Of a stretch of 38,832 nt of DNA, positions 17,718-26,185 are shown piece after piece. Location of the stretch: NCBI GenBank assembly GCA_022841545.1, contig JALHRF010000026.1:1-38832 (forward strand), read 5' to 3'. The notes beneath the pieces are model-generated. The model did not search any database. It was not told where the DNA came from and saw only the letters and a list, made by a program, of their open reading frames with translations. Positions within the stretch are counted from its first letter, which is position 1. Every line of letters begins with the position of its first letter. A program made the position numbers and the translations under genes. Source of the DNA: Bauldia sp. Lineage in GTDB: Bacteria > Pseudomonadota > Alphaproteobacteria > Rhizobiales > Kaistiaceae.

Positions 17718-18591
17718 ACCCATCCGCAATATGGGCGCTTCGGTACGCGCGCGGCTGCTCACCACCGCCAGGGACCGCGACCAGGTCTTCGAGCTGCTTC
17801 TCACCCGGTATGCCTTGGAGCGGCTGCTCTATCGGCTCTGCAGCACGCGGCATCGCGAGCGTTTCGTCCTCAAGGGGGCGTTCCTGATGACGACGTGGAT
17901 CGATACGGCGTTTCGCCCGACGCGCGATCTCGATCTTCTGGGCTTCGGCGATTCGGACGCAGAGGCCATGCTCTCTGTCTTTCGCGAAGTCTGCGCCGTC
18001 GAAGAGAACGACGGGGTGGTGTTCGATGTGGATGCGCTCGCCGTTGATCATGTGCGCGACGAACTGGAGTATGGCGGCCTTCGCATCTCGACCGTGGCGA
18101 CGATCGACGGAGCGCGCATTGCCATCAAGATCGACATCGGCTTCGGCGACGCCATCGAGCCCGGCCTAGGCGAGCTGGAATTGCCCGTGCTGCTGGACCA
18201 GCCGCGCCCGCGCCTTCGGGCCTACCCCCGTGAGGCGGTCATCGCCGAAAAATTTCAGACGATGGTCATGCTCGGTCGCGCCAACAGCCGCATGAAGGAT
18301 TTCTATGACATTTGGGTCTTGTCGCGCGCCTTTGATTTCGAGGGCGATGCCTTGTCGCGCGCCATCGCGGCGACCTTCGCCCGCCGCAGGACGCCGGTCC
18401 CGATGGAACTCCCTGATGCTCTGACTTATGCGTTCGCCGAAGACCCGGCGAAACGCCGTCAGTGGGATTCCTTCGCGGAGGGCATAGAGGTCCGGCCCGA
18501 ATCCCTCGTCGCCGTCGTTCAAGAGCTCGCCGCGTTCCTCATGCCACACGCAGCAAAGGCGCGGGGTCTCGGAGGCGAAACAGGCCGCTGA
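17710..18591 (+). CDS. abiEii: AbiEii nucleotidyltransferase toxin
   Basis: A 293-residue DUF1814 nucleotidyltransferase. Motif I is FVLKGAFLM (about 51-59), motif II is PTRDLDLLGFG with the catalytic Asp pair, motif III is KIDIGFGD, and motif IV is EAVIAEKFQTMVMLG followed by RMKDFYDIW. All are present, so the toxin looks intact. Members modify target RNA (tRNA or GTP-dependent targets) and arrest growth during phage infection. Translation is coupled to abiEi by overlap. It ends four bases before the convergent cytochrome gene. Confidence 0.92.
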   Translation: MREPIRNMGASVRARLLTTARDRDQVFELLLTRYALERLLYRLCSTRHRERFVLKGAFLMTTWIDTAFRPTRDLDLLGFGDSDAEAMLSVFREVCAVEENDGVVFDVDALAVDHVRDELEYGGLRISTVATIDGARIAIKIDIGFGDAIEPGLGELELPVLLDQPRPRLRAYPREAVIAEKFQTMVMLGRANSRMKDFYDIWVLSRAFDFEGDALSRAIAATFARRRTPVPMELPDALTYAFAEDPAKRRQWDSFAEGIEVRPESLVAVVQELAAFLMPHAAKARGLGGETGR

Positions 18592-18594
18592 GCC

Positions 18595-19539
18595 CTACAT
18601 CATCCCGCCGGCCTGCGTCGCCTTGTACTCCGACGGGATCGCCGGCAGCGTCTTCATGAACTCGGCCATGGCGGTCTGGTCCTCGGCGGTGAGCTTGGCG
18701 AGGTTGCGCTGGACCGGGGCCATGTCGCCGCCGACCACGTCGAAGTCGGGCAGGAAGCCGGTCTTGAACAGGGCGACGATGTCGGCCACCGACCAGGTGC
18801 CGATGCCGGTGGCGGTGTCCGAAGTGATGTTCGGGGCGCTGCCTTCGCCGGCGGCGAGCGGCGCGCCGCTGTATTCGCGGTCCGCGATGATGCCGCCGTA
18901 GAAATTGCGCGGGGAGTGGCACTGGGTGCAGTGCCCCGCCGCCTCGACCAGGTAGGCGCCGCGGTTGACGGCGTCGCTCGCCGCCGGGTCGGGGACGAAG
19001 GTCTCGCCGTCGACATAGAGGAGCTGCCACAGCCCCAGGCCGCGGCGGAAGCTGAACGGGAAGGCCAGCGCCGTCGGCGTCACCGCGTTGTCGACCGCCG
19101 GCAGCGTGTCGAGATAGGCCTTGAGGTCGATGATGTCCTCGATCCTCATGCGCTGGTACGAGGTGTAGGGAAACGCCGGGTAGAGGTGGACGCCGTCCCT
19201 CCGGATGCCGCGCTTCATCGCGTTGGCGAGGTCGAGCGTGGTCCAGTCGCCGATCCCGGTGGCCTTGTCCGGGGAAATGTTGGGGACGTGGAAGTCGCCG
19301 AACTCCGATTTCAGCACCATCCCGCCGCCGAGCTTCAGGAGGTCGTCGCCGGTCGCCCCCGGCGCGGCGTGGCAGGAGGCGCAGCCGCCGGCCCAGAACA
19401 TGTACTCGCCGTTGGCGACATCCGCCGTGTGCTCCGGCAGGTCGGAGGCGGCGAGCGTGCGCGGCGCGGTGATCAGCCAGAACGCGCCGAAGCCGACGAT
19501 CGCGAGCACGATCACGAGCACCACCAGCTTCCGGATCAT
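18595..19539 (-). CDS. Membrane-anchored diheme cytochrome c
   Basis: A 314-residue protein with an N-terminal membrane segment (about residues 4-24). Two cytochrome c domains follow, each with a heme-attachment motif: CASCH at 53-57 and CTQCH at 204-208. Candidate axial Met residues are in MVLKSEFGDFHVPN-type and MAPVQRNL-type segments. The layout matches the cytochrome subunits that take electrons from periplasmic dehydrogenases, but no dehydrogenase gene is adjacent. The start at 19539 has AAGG upstream; another ATG at 19584 would add a basic 15-residue extension. Confidence 0.87.
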   Translation of the reverse strand: MIRKLVVLVIVLAIVGFGAFWLITAPRTLAASDLPEHTADVANGEYMFWAGGCASCHAAPGATGDDLLKLGGGMVLKSEFGDFHVPNISPDKATGIGDWTTLDLANAMKRGIRRDGVHLYPAFPYTSYQRMRIEDIIDLKAYLDTLPAVDNAVTPTALAFPFSFRRGLGLWQLLYVDGETFVPDPAASDAVNRGAYLVEAAGHCTQCHSPRNFYGGIIADREYSGAPLAAGEGSAPNITSDTATGIGTWSVADIVALFKTGFLPDFDVVGGDMAPVQRNLAKLTAEDQTAMAEFMKTLPAIPSEYKATQAGGMM

Positions 19540-19678
19540 CGCCTTGCCCCGCCGCCGCAGATTGGAATTTTTCGCGAAGCCCATGATGGCAAGCGGCCGG
19601 CCCCGCGGCAAGGCAACAGATCGCGAGGCCCCCGACGCCGGTCTCGCAAATCGCGGCATCGCCGATTAAGTTCGGCCC

Positions 19679-20470
19679 ATGGATCTCTCCCGCGAAGAAG
19701 TCGAGCGCTACGCGCGCCACATCGTGCTCGCCGATGTCGGCGGCCCGGGCCAGCAGAAGCTGAAGGCGGCGAGGGTGCTCGTGGTCGGCGCCGGCGGCCT
19801 CGGCGCGCCGGTCATCCAGTATCTCGCCGCGGCCGGGGTCGGCACCCTCGGCATCGTCGACGACGACACCGTCTCGCTCTCCAACCTCCAGCGCCAGGTC
19901 ATCCACCCGACCGATTCGGTCGGGAGTCTGAAGGTCGACAGCGCCCGTGCGGCGGTCGCACGGACAAACCCGTTCGTGGCGGTCGTCGGGCATCCTGTCC
20001 GGCTGTCCGTCGGCAACGTCGCGGACGTCGTCCGGCCTTATCATGTCGTCGTCGACGGCAGCGACAATTTCGCCACCCGCTATCTGGTGTCGGATGCCTG
20101 TTTCCAAGCGCGGAAGCCGCTGGTCACCGCCGCGGTCGGCCAGTTCGACGGGTCGATCACCACGCTGAAGCCGTATCTCGCTGATTCCAAAGGGATTCCG
20201 AACCCGACCTACCGCTGCCTCTTCCCCGAGGCGCCGCCCGAAGGCCTGCTCCCCACCTGCGCCCAGGCCGGGATCCTCGGCGCGCTGGTAGGCGTCGTCG
20301 GCTCACTTCAGGCCATTGAAACAATTAAGGAAATCGTCGGGATCGGCGAAGGCCTGGTCGGGCGGCTCCTGCTCTACGATGCCCGCGCCGCCCGCTTCGA
20401 GACCATCCGCTATGCCTGGAATCCCGCCAACCCGCTCAACGGAAGCGGGTTGGTGGCGGCCGCGGAGTAA
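19679..20470 (+). CDS. moeB: MoeB/ThiF-family sulfur-carrier adenylyltransferase
   Basis: A 263-residue E1-like enzyme that adenylates the C-terminal glycine of a sulfur carrier (MoaD or ThiS). It has the nucleotide loop VVGAGGLGAPVIQYL, the Arg finger NLQRQVIH, the Asp in VDGSDNFATRYL, and TCAQAG at the conserved Cys. The usual structural zinc site (two CxxC pairs) appears to be missing: the first position reads YRC with Thr where Cys is expected, and the C-terminal pair is absent. MoeB is the likeliest assignment, with ThiF possible. No other cofactor genes are adjacent. Confidence 0.87.
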   Translation: MDLSREEVERYARHIVLADVGGPGQQKLKAARVLVVGAGGLGAPVIQYLAAAGVGTLGIVDDDTVSLSNLQRQVIHPTDSVGSLKVDSARAAVARTNPFVAVVGHPVRLSVGNVADVVRPYHVVVDGSDNFATRYLVSDACFQARKPLVTAAVGQFDGSITTLKPYLADSKGIPNPTYRCLFPEAPPEGLLPTCAQAGILGALVGVVGSLQAIETIKEIVGIGEGLVGRLLLYDARAARFETIRYAWNPANPLNGSGLVAAAE

Positions 20471-20477
20471 GTCATTG

Positions 20478-20669
20478 CTATTGCTGGCCGATCAGGCCGG
20501 CGACCAGCACGAAGGCGAGGGTTGCGACGACCGCCGAGGCGGCGGGATAGGCGCGCCGAAACCCCCGCCGGCCATGCAGATCGTAGAACGCGTCCTCATC
20601 CTTCCGGCGCTTCCTGGCGAGGGTGGCGGCGGTCGAGCTGTAGGCGGCTGCGGCGAGAAGCGGGTCCAT
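20478..20669 (-). CDS. Small single-helix membrane protein, unassigned
   Basis: A 63-residue protein with a short Ala-rich start, a charged middle (LARKRRKDEDAFYDLHGRRG) and one C-terminal membrane helix (about 42-61). GGAGG lies six bases before the ATG at 20669, so translation is well supported. It is divergent from a LacI regulator and shares an operator-rich region with it, so it is probably a target of that regulator. No family recognised. Confidence 0.6.
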   Translation of the reverse strand: MDPLLAAAAYSSTAATLARKRRKDEDAFYDLHGRRGFRRAYPAASAVVATLAFVLVAGLIGQQ

Positions 20670-20686
20670 GATTGCCTCCATTCGCA

Positions 20687-20828
20687 TAATCGGTTCAAAA
20701 TCAGCTTGTAGCGATTCAAGAGCGCCCATCGCTCTTATATGAACCGATTCAAGTCGGTTATAGATAGCACGATTCCGCGGTGTGTCAATCCTGAATGAAC
20801 CGATTCAATCGAGGAATTGAATCGGTTC
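20687..20828. promoter_or_regulatory. Four LacI-type operators in a divergent promoter region
   Basis: The consensus GAANCGNTTC, the usual centre of LacI-family operators, occurs at 20741-20750, 20797-20806 and 20819-20828, and with one mismatch at 20687-20696. A partial copy lies near 20711. The last two, with their flanks, form a perfect 13-base inverted repeat (20797-20809 and 20816-20828). Their centres are 22 bases apart, about two helical turns. The cluster lies between the 63-residue gene and the LacI regulator and should control both. Confidence 0.75.
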
Positions 20829-20851
20829 TGGTATTGACGTACTTATGCTGC

Positions 20852-21910
20852 ATGAAACGAAGCGTGAAACTCGCCGATGTCGCCCGCGCCGCCGGCGTCT
20901 CTCAGGGCACGGCGTCCAATGCCTTCGCCAAGCCCGACCTTGTGCGCCCCGAGGTGCGCGAGCGCGTCGAGCAGGCGGCCTTGCGTCTCGGGTACCATGG
21001 CCCCGATCCCAGGGGACGGTTGCTGCGGGCCGGCCGCGTCAACGCCATCGGCGTCGTCGCGATGGACGACCTGAGCTATTTCTTCAACGATCCCTTCAAC
21101 CGCGAATTCATGACTGGCGTTGCCGAGGTTTGTGACGAACGCGGCGCCGGCATCGCCCTGGTTTCGGCGATCGACCGCGACACGGCCACCTGGGGCATCG
21201 ACAGCGCGCTTGTCGACGGCTTCATCATTCAGTGCATCGAGGATGGCGACAAACTCATCGAGGCGGCGCGGCGCCGGCGGTTGCCGTTCGTGGCGGTGGA
21301 TGTCGACCCCGGTCCGGACGCGGGGTCGATCATGGTCGACGATCGCAGCGGCGCGCGACAGGCCGCCGAGCATCTTCTCACCCTCGGGCACCGCCGGTTC
21401 GGCATTTTGTCGCTCGAGACCCACAACGACGGACATGTTGGCCTTGTCGACCGCGCGCGCCGCACGGGCATCCTCTATGGCGCAACCCGCGACCGGTTGG
21501 CCGGATACGAGGATGCGCTGGCCGCTGCCGGCATCGCCGTGGGTGACGTCCCGGTTGTCGAATCGCACAATGACAAGCGCGGCGCCGCCAGTGGCGCGGC
21601 GACCCTGCTCGACGCAAAACCCGACATCACGGCTGTCCTCGCGATGTCCGATGTGCTGGCGCTCGCGGCGGTCGAAGAAGCGCGCCGACGCGGGCGGAGA
21701 GTGCCGGAAGACCTGTCGGTGATCGGCTACGACGATGTGCCGGAGGCGGCACGCGCCGAGCCTCCCCTCACCACGATTGCGCAGCCCATCGTTGCGAAGG
21801 GCCGGCTCGCGGCCCAGATGATCTTTGATCCGGGACCCCCGCGCAAAGAGACCCTGCCGGTTTCCCTTGTGATCCGCGGCTCGGCCGGGCCGGCGCCCGC
21901 GGGCCGTTGA
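20852..21910 (+). CDS. LacI-family transcriptional regulator
   Basis: A 352-residue repressor. The N-terminal helix-turn-helix is VKLADVARAAGVSQGTASNA (residues 5-24), with a hinge around RGRLLRAGR. A periplasmic-binding-protein-like ligand domain follows, with AIGVVAMDDL and LSVIGYDDVPEAARAEPPLTT near the C-terminus. The ATG at 20852 is favoured by alignment of the HTH; an in-frame ATG at 20795 lies inside an operator. The ligand is unknown, and no sugar-metabolism gene is close by, the ABC transporter being about 9 kb away. It is probably autoregulated through the four upstream sites. Confidence 0.87.
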   Translation: MKRSVKLADVARAAGVSQGTASNAFAKPDLVRPEVRERVEQAALRLGYHGPDPRGRLLRAGRVNAIGVVAMDDLSYFFNDPFNREFMTGVAEVCDERGAGIALVSAIDRDTATWGIDSALVDGFIIQCIEDGDKLIEAARRRRLPFVAVDVDPGPDAGSIMVDDRSGARQAAEHLLTLGHRRFGILSLETHNDGHVGLVDRARRTGILYGATRDRLAGYEDALAAAGIAVGDVPVVESHNDKRGAASGAATLLDAKPDITAVLAMSDVLALAAVEEARRRGRRVPEDLSVIGYDDVPEAARAEPPLTTIAQPIVAKGRLAAQMIFDPGPPRKETLPVSLVIRGSAGPAPAGR

Positions 21911-21977
21911 GACCTCCTTAACCACGCCGCGTCAGGATGGTTCGAGGCTTGGTGGCGTATTTGCGTGGAGTGTCGAC

Positions 21978-22553
21978 ATGGCCAGAGGCATGCTCCGGAA
22001 GCTCTATGGGGGAACCAAGGCGCTGGCGGGATTCGCCGCCATTGCCGGGCTCGGGACACTCCTCTTCGTCCACCCCTCGGCGATCACCGCAGCCCCTTCA
22101 GACAAGCCGAGCCTGCGGACGGCAGGCAGCGGGTTGCCAGTGCCGCGCTTCGTCAGCCTTAAGTCATCGCGGGTCAATGTCCGCGTCGGTCCCGGCGAGG
22201 ACTATCGGGTCGCTTGGGTATTCGTGAAGCCCGGCCTGCCGATCGAGGTCATCCAGGAATTCGACAATTGGCGTCGCATCCGCGATTCGGACGGACAGGT
22301 CGGCTGGGTATTCCAGAGTCTTCTCTCGGGAAAGCGGACCGCGGTGGTCGCCCCGTGGCAAGGGGGTGAGCCGCGTCCGATCCGGGCGACCGCCACCGTC
22401 GATGCGCGGATCACCGCCTACCTCGAACCCGGCGTGATGGGCGAGATCAAGCGCTGCCGCGACGGATGGTGCCAGATTTCGGGGAGTGGCTATTCCGGTT
22501 GGATCGCGCGCGACCAACTATGGGGCGTGTATCCTGACGAAGATATCGATTGA
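21978..22553 (+). CDS. Exported protein with two bacterial SH3 domains
   Basis: A 191-residue protein with an N-terminal signal or anchor helix (about 16-36). It is followed by two SH3b units: the first (about 58-110) with SSRVNVRVGPGEDYRVAWVF and DGQVGWVFQSLLSG, the second (about 130-185) with GWCQISGSGYSGWIARDQLWG. Such proteins usually bind cell-wall peptides in the periplasm. The family is common in Rhizobiales, often annotated only as SH3 domain-containing. It converges on irr with a hairpin between them. Confidence 0.83.
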   Translation: MARGMLRKLYGGTKALAGFAAIAGLGTLLFVHPSAITAAPSDKPSLRTAGSGLPVPRFVSLKSSRVNVRVGPGEDYRVAWVFVKPGLPIEVIQEFDNWRRIRDSDGQVGWVFQSLLSGKRTAVVAPWQGGEPRPIRATATVDARITAYLEPGVMGEIKRCRDGWCQISGSGYSGWIARDQLWGVYPDEDID

Positions 22554-22568
22554 GACAGGCGAATAGCC

Positions 22569-22615
22569 ATCGCGGACAGCGAATAGAAGGAGCACCATCA
22601 TTCGCTGTCAGCGAT
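22569..22615. terminator. Bidirectional terminator-like hairpin
   Basis: ATCGCGGACAGCGAAT (22569-22584) pairs with ATTCGCTGTCAGCGAT (22600-22615), a 16-bp stem with one mismatch and a 15-base loop. It occupies the gap between the convergent SH3 and irr genes. There is no long T-run on either side, so termination efficiency is uncertain. Confidence 0.6.
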
Positions 22616-22616
22616 T

Positions 22617-23072
22617 TCAGCGGACCCGGCGCAGCCGCACGACGACATCCACACGGGTAATCTCATAGCCCGGCGGCGGCTCGGGAATGTCGCCGACACC
22701 CATCCCCCCTTCGGGGATATCGATCACCTGATTGTCGTCCTCGACGAAGAAGTGGTGGTGATCAGTCACGTTTGTGTCGAAGTAAGTCTTCGAGCCATCC
22801 ACCGCGACCTCGCGGAGCAGACCCGCCTCGGTAAACTGGTGGAGTGTGTTATAAACGGTCGCCAGCGAGACCGGGACCTTTGCCGACATGGCTTCCTCAT
22901 GCAGGCCCTCGGCTGAGATGTGCCGATTGCCTTTTGCGTAGAGGATACCCGCCAGCGCCATGCGTTGGCGCGTCGGCCGCAGGCCGGAGCCGCGCAGCAT
23001 CGTTCGAATCTCTATGCGGCTTGGCTCGCCGGTACGATGAGTGGTGACGATCGCGTCCATTGTCGCTTCCAT
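22617..23072 (-). CDS. irr: Iron response regulator Irr (Fur family)
   Basis: A 151-residue Fur-superfamily regulator of iron and heme genes. The winged helix contains GLRPTRQRMALAGILYAKG and VSLATVYNTLHQF; the dimer/sensor half has DHHHFFVEDDN, the His-rich heme-binding motif that marks Irr. It has no cysteine at all, hence no CxxC zinc site and no N-terminal Cys-Pro heme motif like that of Bradyrhizobium Irr. The start at 23072 has GAGG at a suitable distance; ATG 23060 is an alternative. Its position divergent from fabA is conserved in Rhizobiales. Confidence 0.93.
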   Translation of the reverse strand: MEATMDAIVTTHRTGEPSRIEIRTMLRGSGLRPTRQRMALAGILYAKGNRHISAEGLHEEAMSAKVPVSLATVYNTLHQFTEAGLLREVAVDGSKTYFDTNVTDHHHFFVEDDNQVIDIPEGGMGVGDIPEPPPGYEITRVDVVVRLRRVR

Positions 23073-23113
23073 TTGGCCTCGCGGTTCAAGGCCGCGGGCT
23101 TCAAAACAGAGTC

Positions 23114-23142
23114 ACTATAAGTTCAGAGCGCAATATGCGCAA
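23114..23142 (-). promoter_or_regulatory. irr promoter with overlapping palindrome
   Basis: On the minus strand, TTGCGC (23142-23137) and TATAGT (23119-23114) are separated by exactly 17 bases, a good sigma-70 promoter about 40 bases upstream of the irr start. The inverted repeat GCGCA-ATA-TGCGC at 23128-23140 overlaps the -35 box and spacer and could be an operator. It does not match the usual Irr ICE or Fur box. Confidence 0.55.
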
Positions 23143-23358
23143 CGTACTGACGATTTTGCATCGCTGGCCCGCGCCACCGCAATCGAAATATTCGGCCGCG
23201 CTGTTTGGTCGCCATTTCGATTAGAAATACCGAGGGTGTTGCGATGGCGGCGATGAACTCCGATATTGTGGCGGCAATTCGCGTTAGGTGTTAGTTAGGT
23301 CCGGGTTTCCAGCTGACCGGCGTTCGTGACCGGTCGGCATAGCCGTGTGTGGTGGGTC

Positions 23359-23928
23359 GTGACAGAAGCCGCAATCATTTCCGAGGGACGCGGAGAGAGC
23401 CTGAGCCGTCGCGTTTCGCGATTCAATTACGAGGATTTGCTCGCCTGCGCCCGCGGCGAACTGTTCGGCAAGGGAAACGCCCAACTGCCGCTCCCGCCAA
23501 TGCTGATGTTCGATCGGATTACGGAGATCGCCGAGGACGGCGGTGAGCACGGCAAGGGTCAGATCCGCGCAGAACTCGACGTGAAGGCGGACCTCTGGTT
23601 CTTTCTCTGCCACTTCAAGGGCGACCCGGTCATGCCGGGGTGCCTTGGTCTTGACGCCCTGTGGCAGATGCTCGGGTTCTTTCTCGGCTGGCTTGGCCTG
23701 CCCGGCAAAGGAAGGGCGCTCTCGGTCGGCGAAGTGAAGTTCTCCGGAATGGTGCTGCCTACGGCAAAAATCGTGCAGTACGGCGTCGATCTGAAACGTG
23801 TGCTCAAGTCGAAGCTCGTCCTCGGTGTCGGCGACGGCTGGTTGAAGGCCGATGGCGAGACCATCTACCGCGCCACCGACCTCAAGGTCGGCTTGTTCAA
23901 GGGCGACACCCAGGCCGCCGTCGGCTGA
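23359..23928 (+). CDS. fabA: 3-hydroxydecanoyl-ACP dehydratase/isomerase FabA
   Basis: Bifunctional enzyme that dehydrates 3-hydroxydecanoyl-ACP and isomerises the trans-2 to the cis-3 product, committing chains to unsaturated fatty acids. The 189 residues include the catalytic His in [15 protein letters not shown], the catalytic Asp in [12 protein letters not shown], and the C-terminal DLKVGLF, all as in E. coli FabA. The GTG at 23359 gives a length close to the family's (E. coli 172) with a short N-terminal extension; another GTG at 23326 is possible. It is first in fabA-fabB-fabI. Confidence 0.95.
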   Translation: MTEAAIISEGRGESLSRRVSRFNYEDLLACARGELFGKGNAQLPLPPMLMFDRITEIAEDGGEHGKGQIRAELDVKADLWFFLCHFKGDPVMPGCLGLDALWQMLGFFLGWLGLPGKGRALSVGEVKFSGMVLPTAKIVQYGVDLKRVLKSKLVLGVGDGWLKADGETIYRATDLKVGLFKGDTQAAVG

Positions 23929-23995
23929 CCGGCGCGCCGGCGTTTCGGCCGGCAGCGACGTCGAACAGCGGCAACGGAAACACGATGAGGCCGAG

Positions 23996-25213
23996 ATGAA
24001 GCGGGTCGTTGTAACGGGCATGGGAATCGTGTCGTCGATCGGCAACAACACGCAGGAGGTACTGGCCTCGTTGCGCGAAGCCCGCGCGGGGATCTCGCGC
24101 GCGGACCGCTATGCCGAGCTCGGGTTCCGCTGCCAGGTGGAGGGCGCGCCCGACATCGACGTCGAAGCGATGATCGATCGCCGGGCGCTGCGCTTCCATG
24201 GCGGCGGCACCGCATGGAACCATATCGCCATGGACCAGGCGATCCGCGACGGTGGTTTCGAGCCGGATGACGTTTCGAACGATCGGACCGGAATCATCAT
24301 GGGCTCCGGCGGCCCATCGACCCGCACCATCGTCGAGGCGGCGGACATTACCCGCAGCAAGGGACCGAAGCGGGTCGGCCCGTTCGCAGTGCCGAAGGCG
24401 ATGTCTTCGACCGCGTCCGCTACGCTGGCGACCTGGTTCAAAATCAAGGGGGTGAACTACTCGATCTCATCGGCCTGCGCGACCTCGAATCACTGCATCG
24501 GCAATGCCTACGAGACGATTCAGCTCGGCAAGCAGGACGTCATCTTTGCCGGCGGTTGCGAGGAACTGGACTGGACGCTCTCGGTGCTGTTCGACGGGAT
24601 GGGGGCGATGTCGACCCACTTCAACGACCGGCCGTCGGTCGCCTCACGAGCCTATGACAAGGATCGCGACGGCTTCGTCATCGCCGGCGGCGCAGGCGTC
24701 GTGGCCCTCGAGGAGCTCGAGCACGCCAAGGCGCGAGGCGCCCGCATCTACGGCGAACTCGTCGGTTATGGCGCGACCTCGGACGGTTTCGACATGGTGT
24801 CACCATCCGGCGAGGGCGCCGTGCGCTGCATGAAAATGGCGCTTGCCACGGTCGACGGACCGGTCGACTACATCAACCCGCATGCCACCTCGACCCAGAT
24901 CGGCGACCTCAAGGAGATCGAGGCGATTCGCGAGGTGTTCGGCGACAAGGCGCCGCCAATCTCAGGCACAAAGTCACTGACCGGCCATTCACTCGGGGCG
25001 ACCGGCGTGCAGGAGGCGATCTACTGCCTCCTCATGATGCAGAACGGCTTCATCGCCAAGTCGGCAAATATCGATGAACTCGATCCCGCCTTCGCCGACA
25101 TGCCGATTGTCCGTGAGCGCATCGACGATGTCGAACTCAATACCGTGCTGTCCAACTCGTTCGGATTCGGCGGCACCAATGCCTCGCTCGTCTTTCAGCG
25201 CTATGCGGGCTGA
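23996..25213 (+). CDS. fabB: 3-oxoacyl-ACP synthase I FabB
   Basis: Condensing enzyme that elongates the cis-3-decenoyl-ACP made by FabA. The 405 residues have the Cys-His-His triad: Cys161 in [11 protein letters not shown], His in NPHATST and His in [13 protein letters not shown], and end with [12 protein letters not shown]. The ATG at 23996 has GAGG five bases upstream. It lies 67 bases after fabA and 39 bases before fabI, in one transcription unit. Confidence 0.95.
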   Translation: MKRVVVTGMGIVSSIGNNTQEVLASLREARAGISRADRYAELGFRCQVEGAPDIDVEAMIDRRALRFHGGGTAWNHIAMDQAIRDGGFEPDDVSNDRTGIIMGSGGPSTRTIVEAADITRSKGPKRVGPFAVPKAMSSTASATLATWFKIKGVNYSISSACATSNHCIGNAYETIQLGKQDVIFAGGCEELDWTLSVLFDGMGAMSTHFNDRPSVASRAYDKDRDGFVIAGGAGVVALEELEHAKARGARIYGELVGYGATSDGFDMVSPSGEGAVRCMKMALATVDGPVDYINPHATSTQIGDLKEIEAIREVFGDKAPPISGTKSLTGHSLGATGVQEAIYCLLMMQNGFIAKSANIDELDPAFADMPIVRERIDDVELNTVLSNSFGFGGTNASLVFQRYAG

Positions 25214-25252
25214 GCCGAACGACACCAGGGGAAACCGCACCGGGGGGTTCGA

Positions 25253-26140
25253 GTGGACATGACAGCCGGCCTGATGCAAGGCAAGCGGGGCTTGGTGATG
25301 GGCGTCGCCAATGACCATTCCATCGCCTGGGGGATCGCCCGCCGCCTTGCCGCGGCTGGAGCGGAACTGGCGTTCACCTTCCAGCCCCCGTCCCTCGACA
25401 AGCGTGTTCGGCCGCTTGCTGCCTCGGTGGGCTCCGATTTCGTCATCCCTTGCGATGTCGGACTGGAGCCCGACGATCCGGATCAGGCCTCGATCGGCTC
25501 GGTGTTCGATGCGATTGAGAAGCGTTGGGGCGGGCTCGATTTCGTCGTCCACGCCATCGCCTTCTCCGACAAGGGCGAACTCAAGGGGCTCTACGCCGAC
25601 ACCACCCGCACCAACTTCAAGAAGACGATGTTGATCTCGTGCTTCTCTTTCACCGAGGTGGCGAAGCGCGCGGCAGCACTGATGCCGAATGGCGGCTCCA
25701 TGGTCACGCTGACCTATGGCGGTTCGATGCGCGTGATGCCGAACTACAACGTCATGGGCGTTGCCAAGGCGGCGCTCGAGGCGAGCGTGCGTTACCTCGC
25801 TTATGACTTCGGTGAGCAGAACGTTCGCGTCAACGCCATATCGGCGGGGCCGGTCAGGACGCTTGCCGGCTCCGGCGTCGCCGACGCGCGGATCATGTTC
25901 AACTACCAGAAGAAGAACTCGCCACTCCGCCGCACCGTTACCCTCGACGAGATCGGCAACACCGCGCTCTACCTGCTGTCCGACCTCGCCTCGGCGGTGA
26001 CTGGCGAGATTCACTTCGTCGACTCGGGCTACAACATCGTCTCGATGCCCCGGCTTTCGGGGTTGAAGACGCTCGATGAACCGAACGAGGCAAACGGCAA
26101 CGGCCGCGATGAGGCAAGCGGTCGCGAGGCGGCCGAATAA
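25253..26140 (+). CDS. fabI: Enoyl-ACP reductase FabI (NADH)
   Basis: Short-chain dehydrogenase-fold reductase for the last step of fatty acid elongation, and the target family of triclosan. The 295 residues contain the NAD loop MGVANDHSIAWGIA and the FabI-type Y-X6-K pair in YNVMGVAKAALEASV, followed by NAISAGPVRTLAGSG. The last ~25 residues are a charged, low-complexity extension (GNGRDEASGREAAE) beyond the usual end. The GTG at 25253 is preferred since a GGGGGG run lies six bases upstream; ATG 25259 is almost equivalent. Confidence 0.94.
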   Translation: MDMTAGLMQGKRGLVMGVANDHSIAWGIARRLAAAGAELAFTFQPPSLDKRVRPLAASVGSDFVIPCDVGLEPDDPDQASIGSVFDAIEKRWGGLDFVVHAIAFSDKGELKGLYADTTRTNFKKTMLISCFSFTEVAKRAAALMPNGGSMVTLTYGGSMRVMPNYNVMGVAKAALEASVRYLAYDFGEQNVRVNAISAGPVRTLAGSGVADARIMFNYQKKNSPLRRTVTLDEIGNTALYLLSDLASAVTGEIHFVDSGYNIVSMPRLSGLKTLDEPNEANGNGRDEASGREAAE

Positions 26141-26185
26141 GATCGTCCTGCTACGGCACGATCCCGTTCGCTCGTTGCTACTGTC

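Noticed and set aside
18595..20470. Cytochrome and MoeB genes as part of the defence cluster
   Set aside because: Both have ordinary high-GC composition and housekeeping motifs, and nothing links them to the AbiE or protease-HEPN genes.
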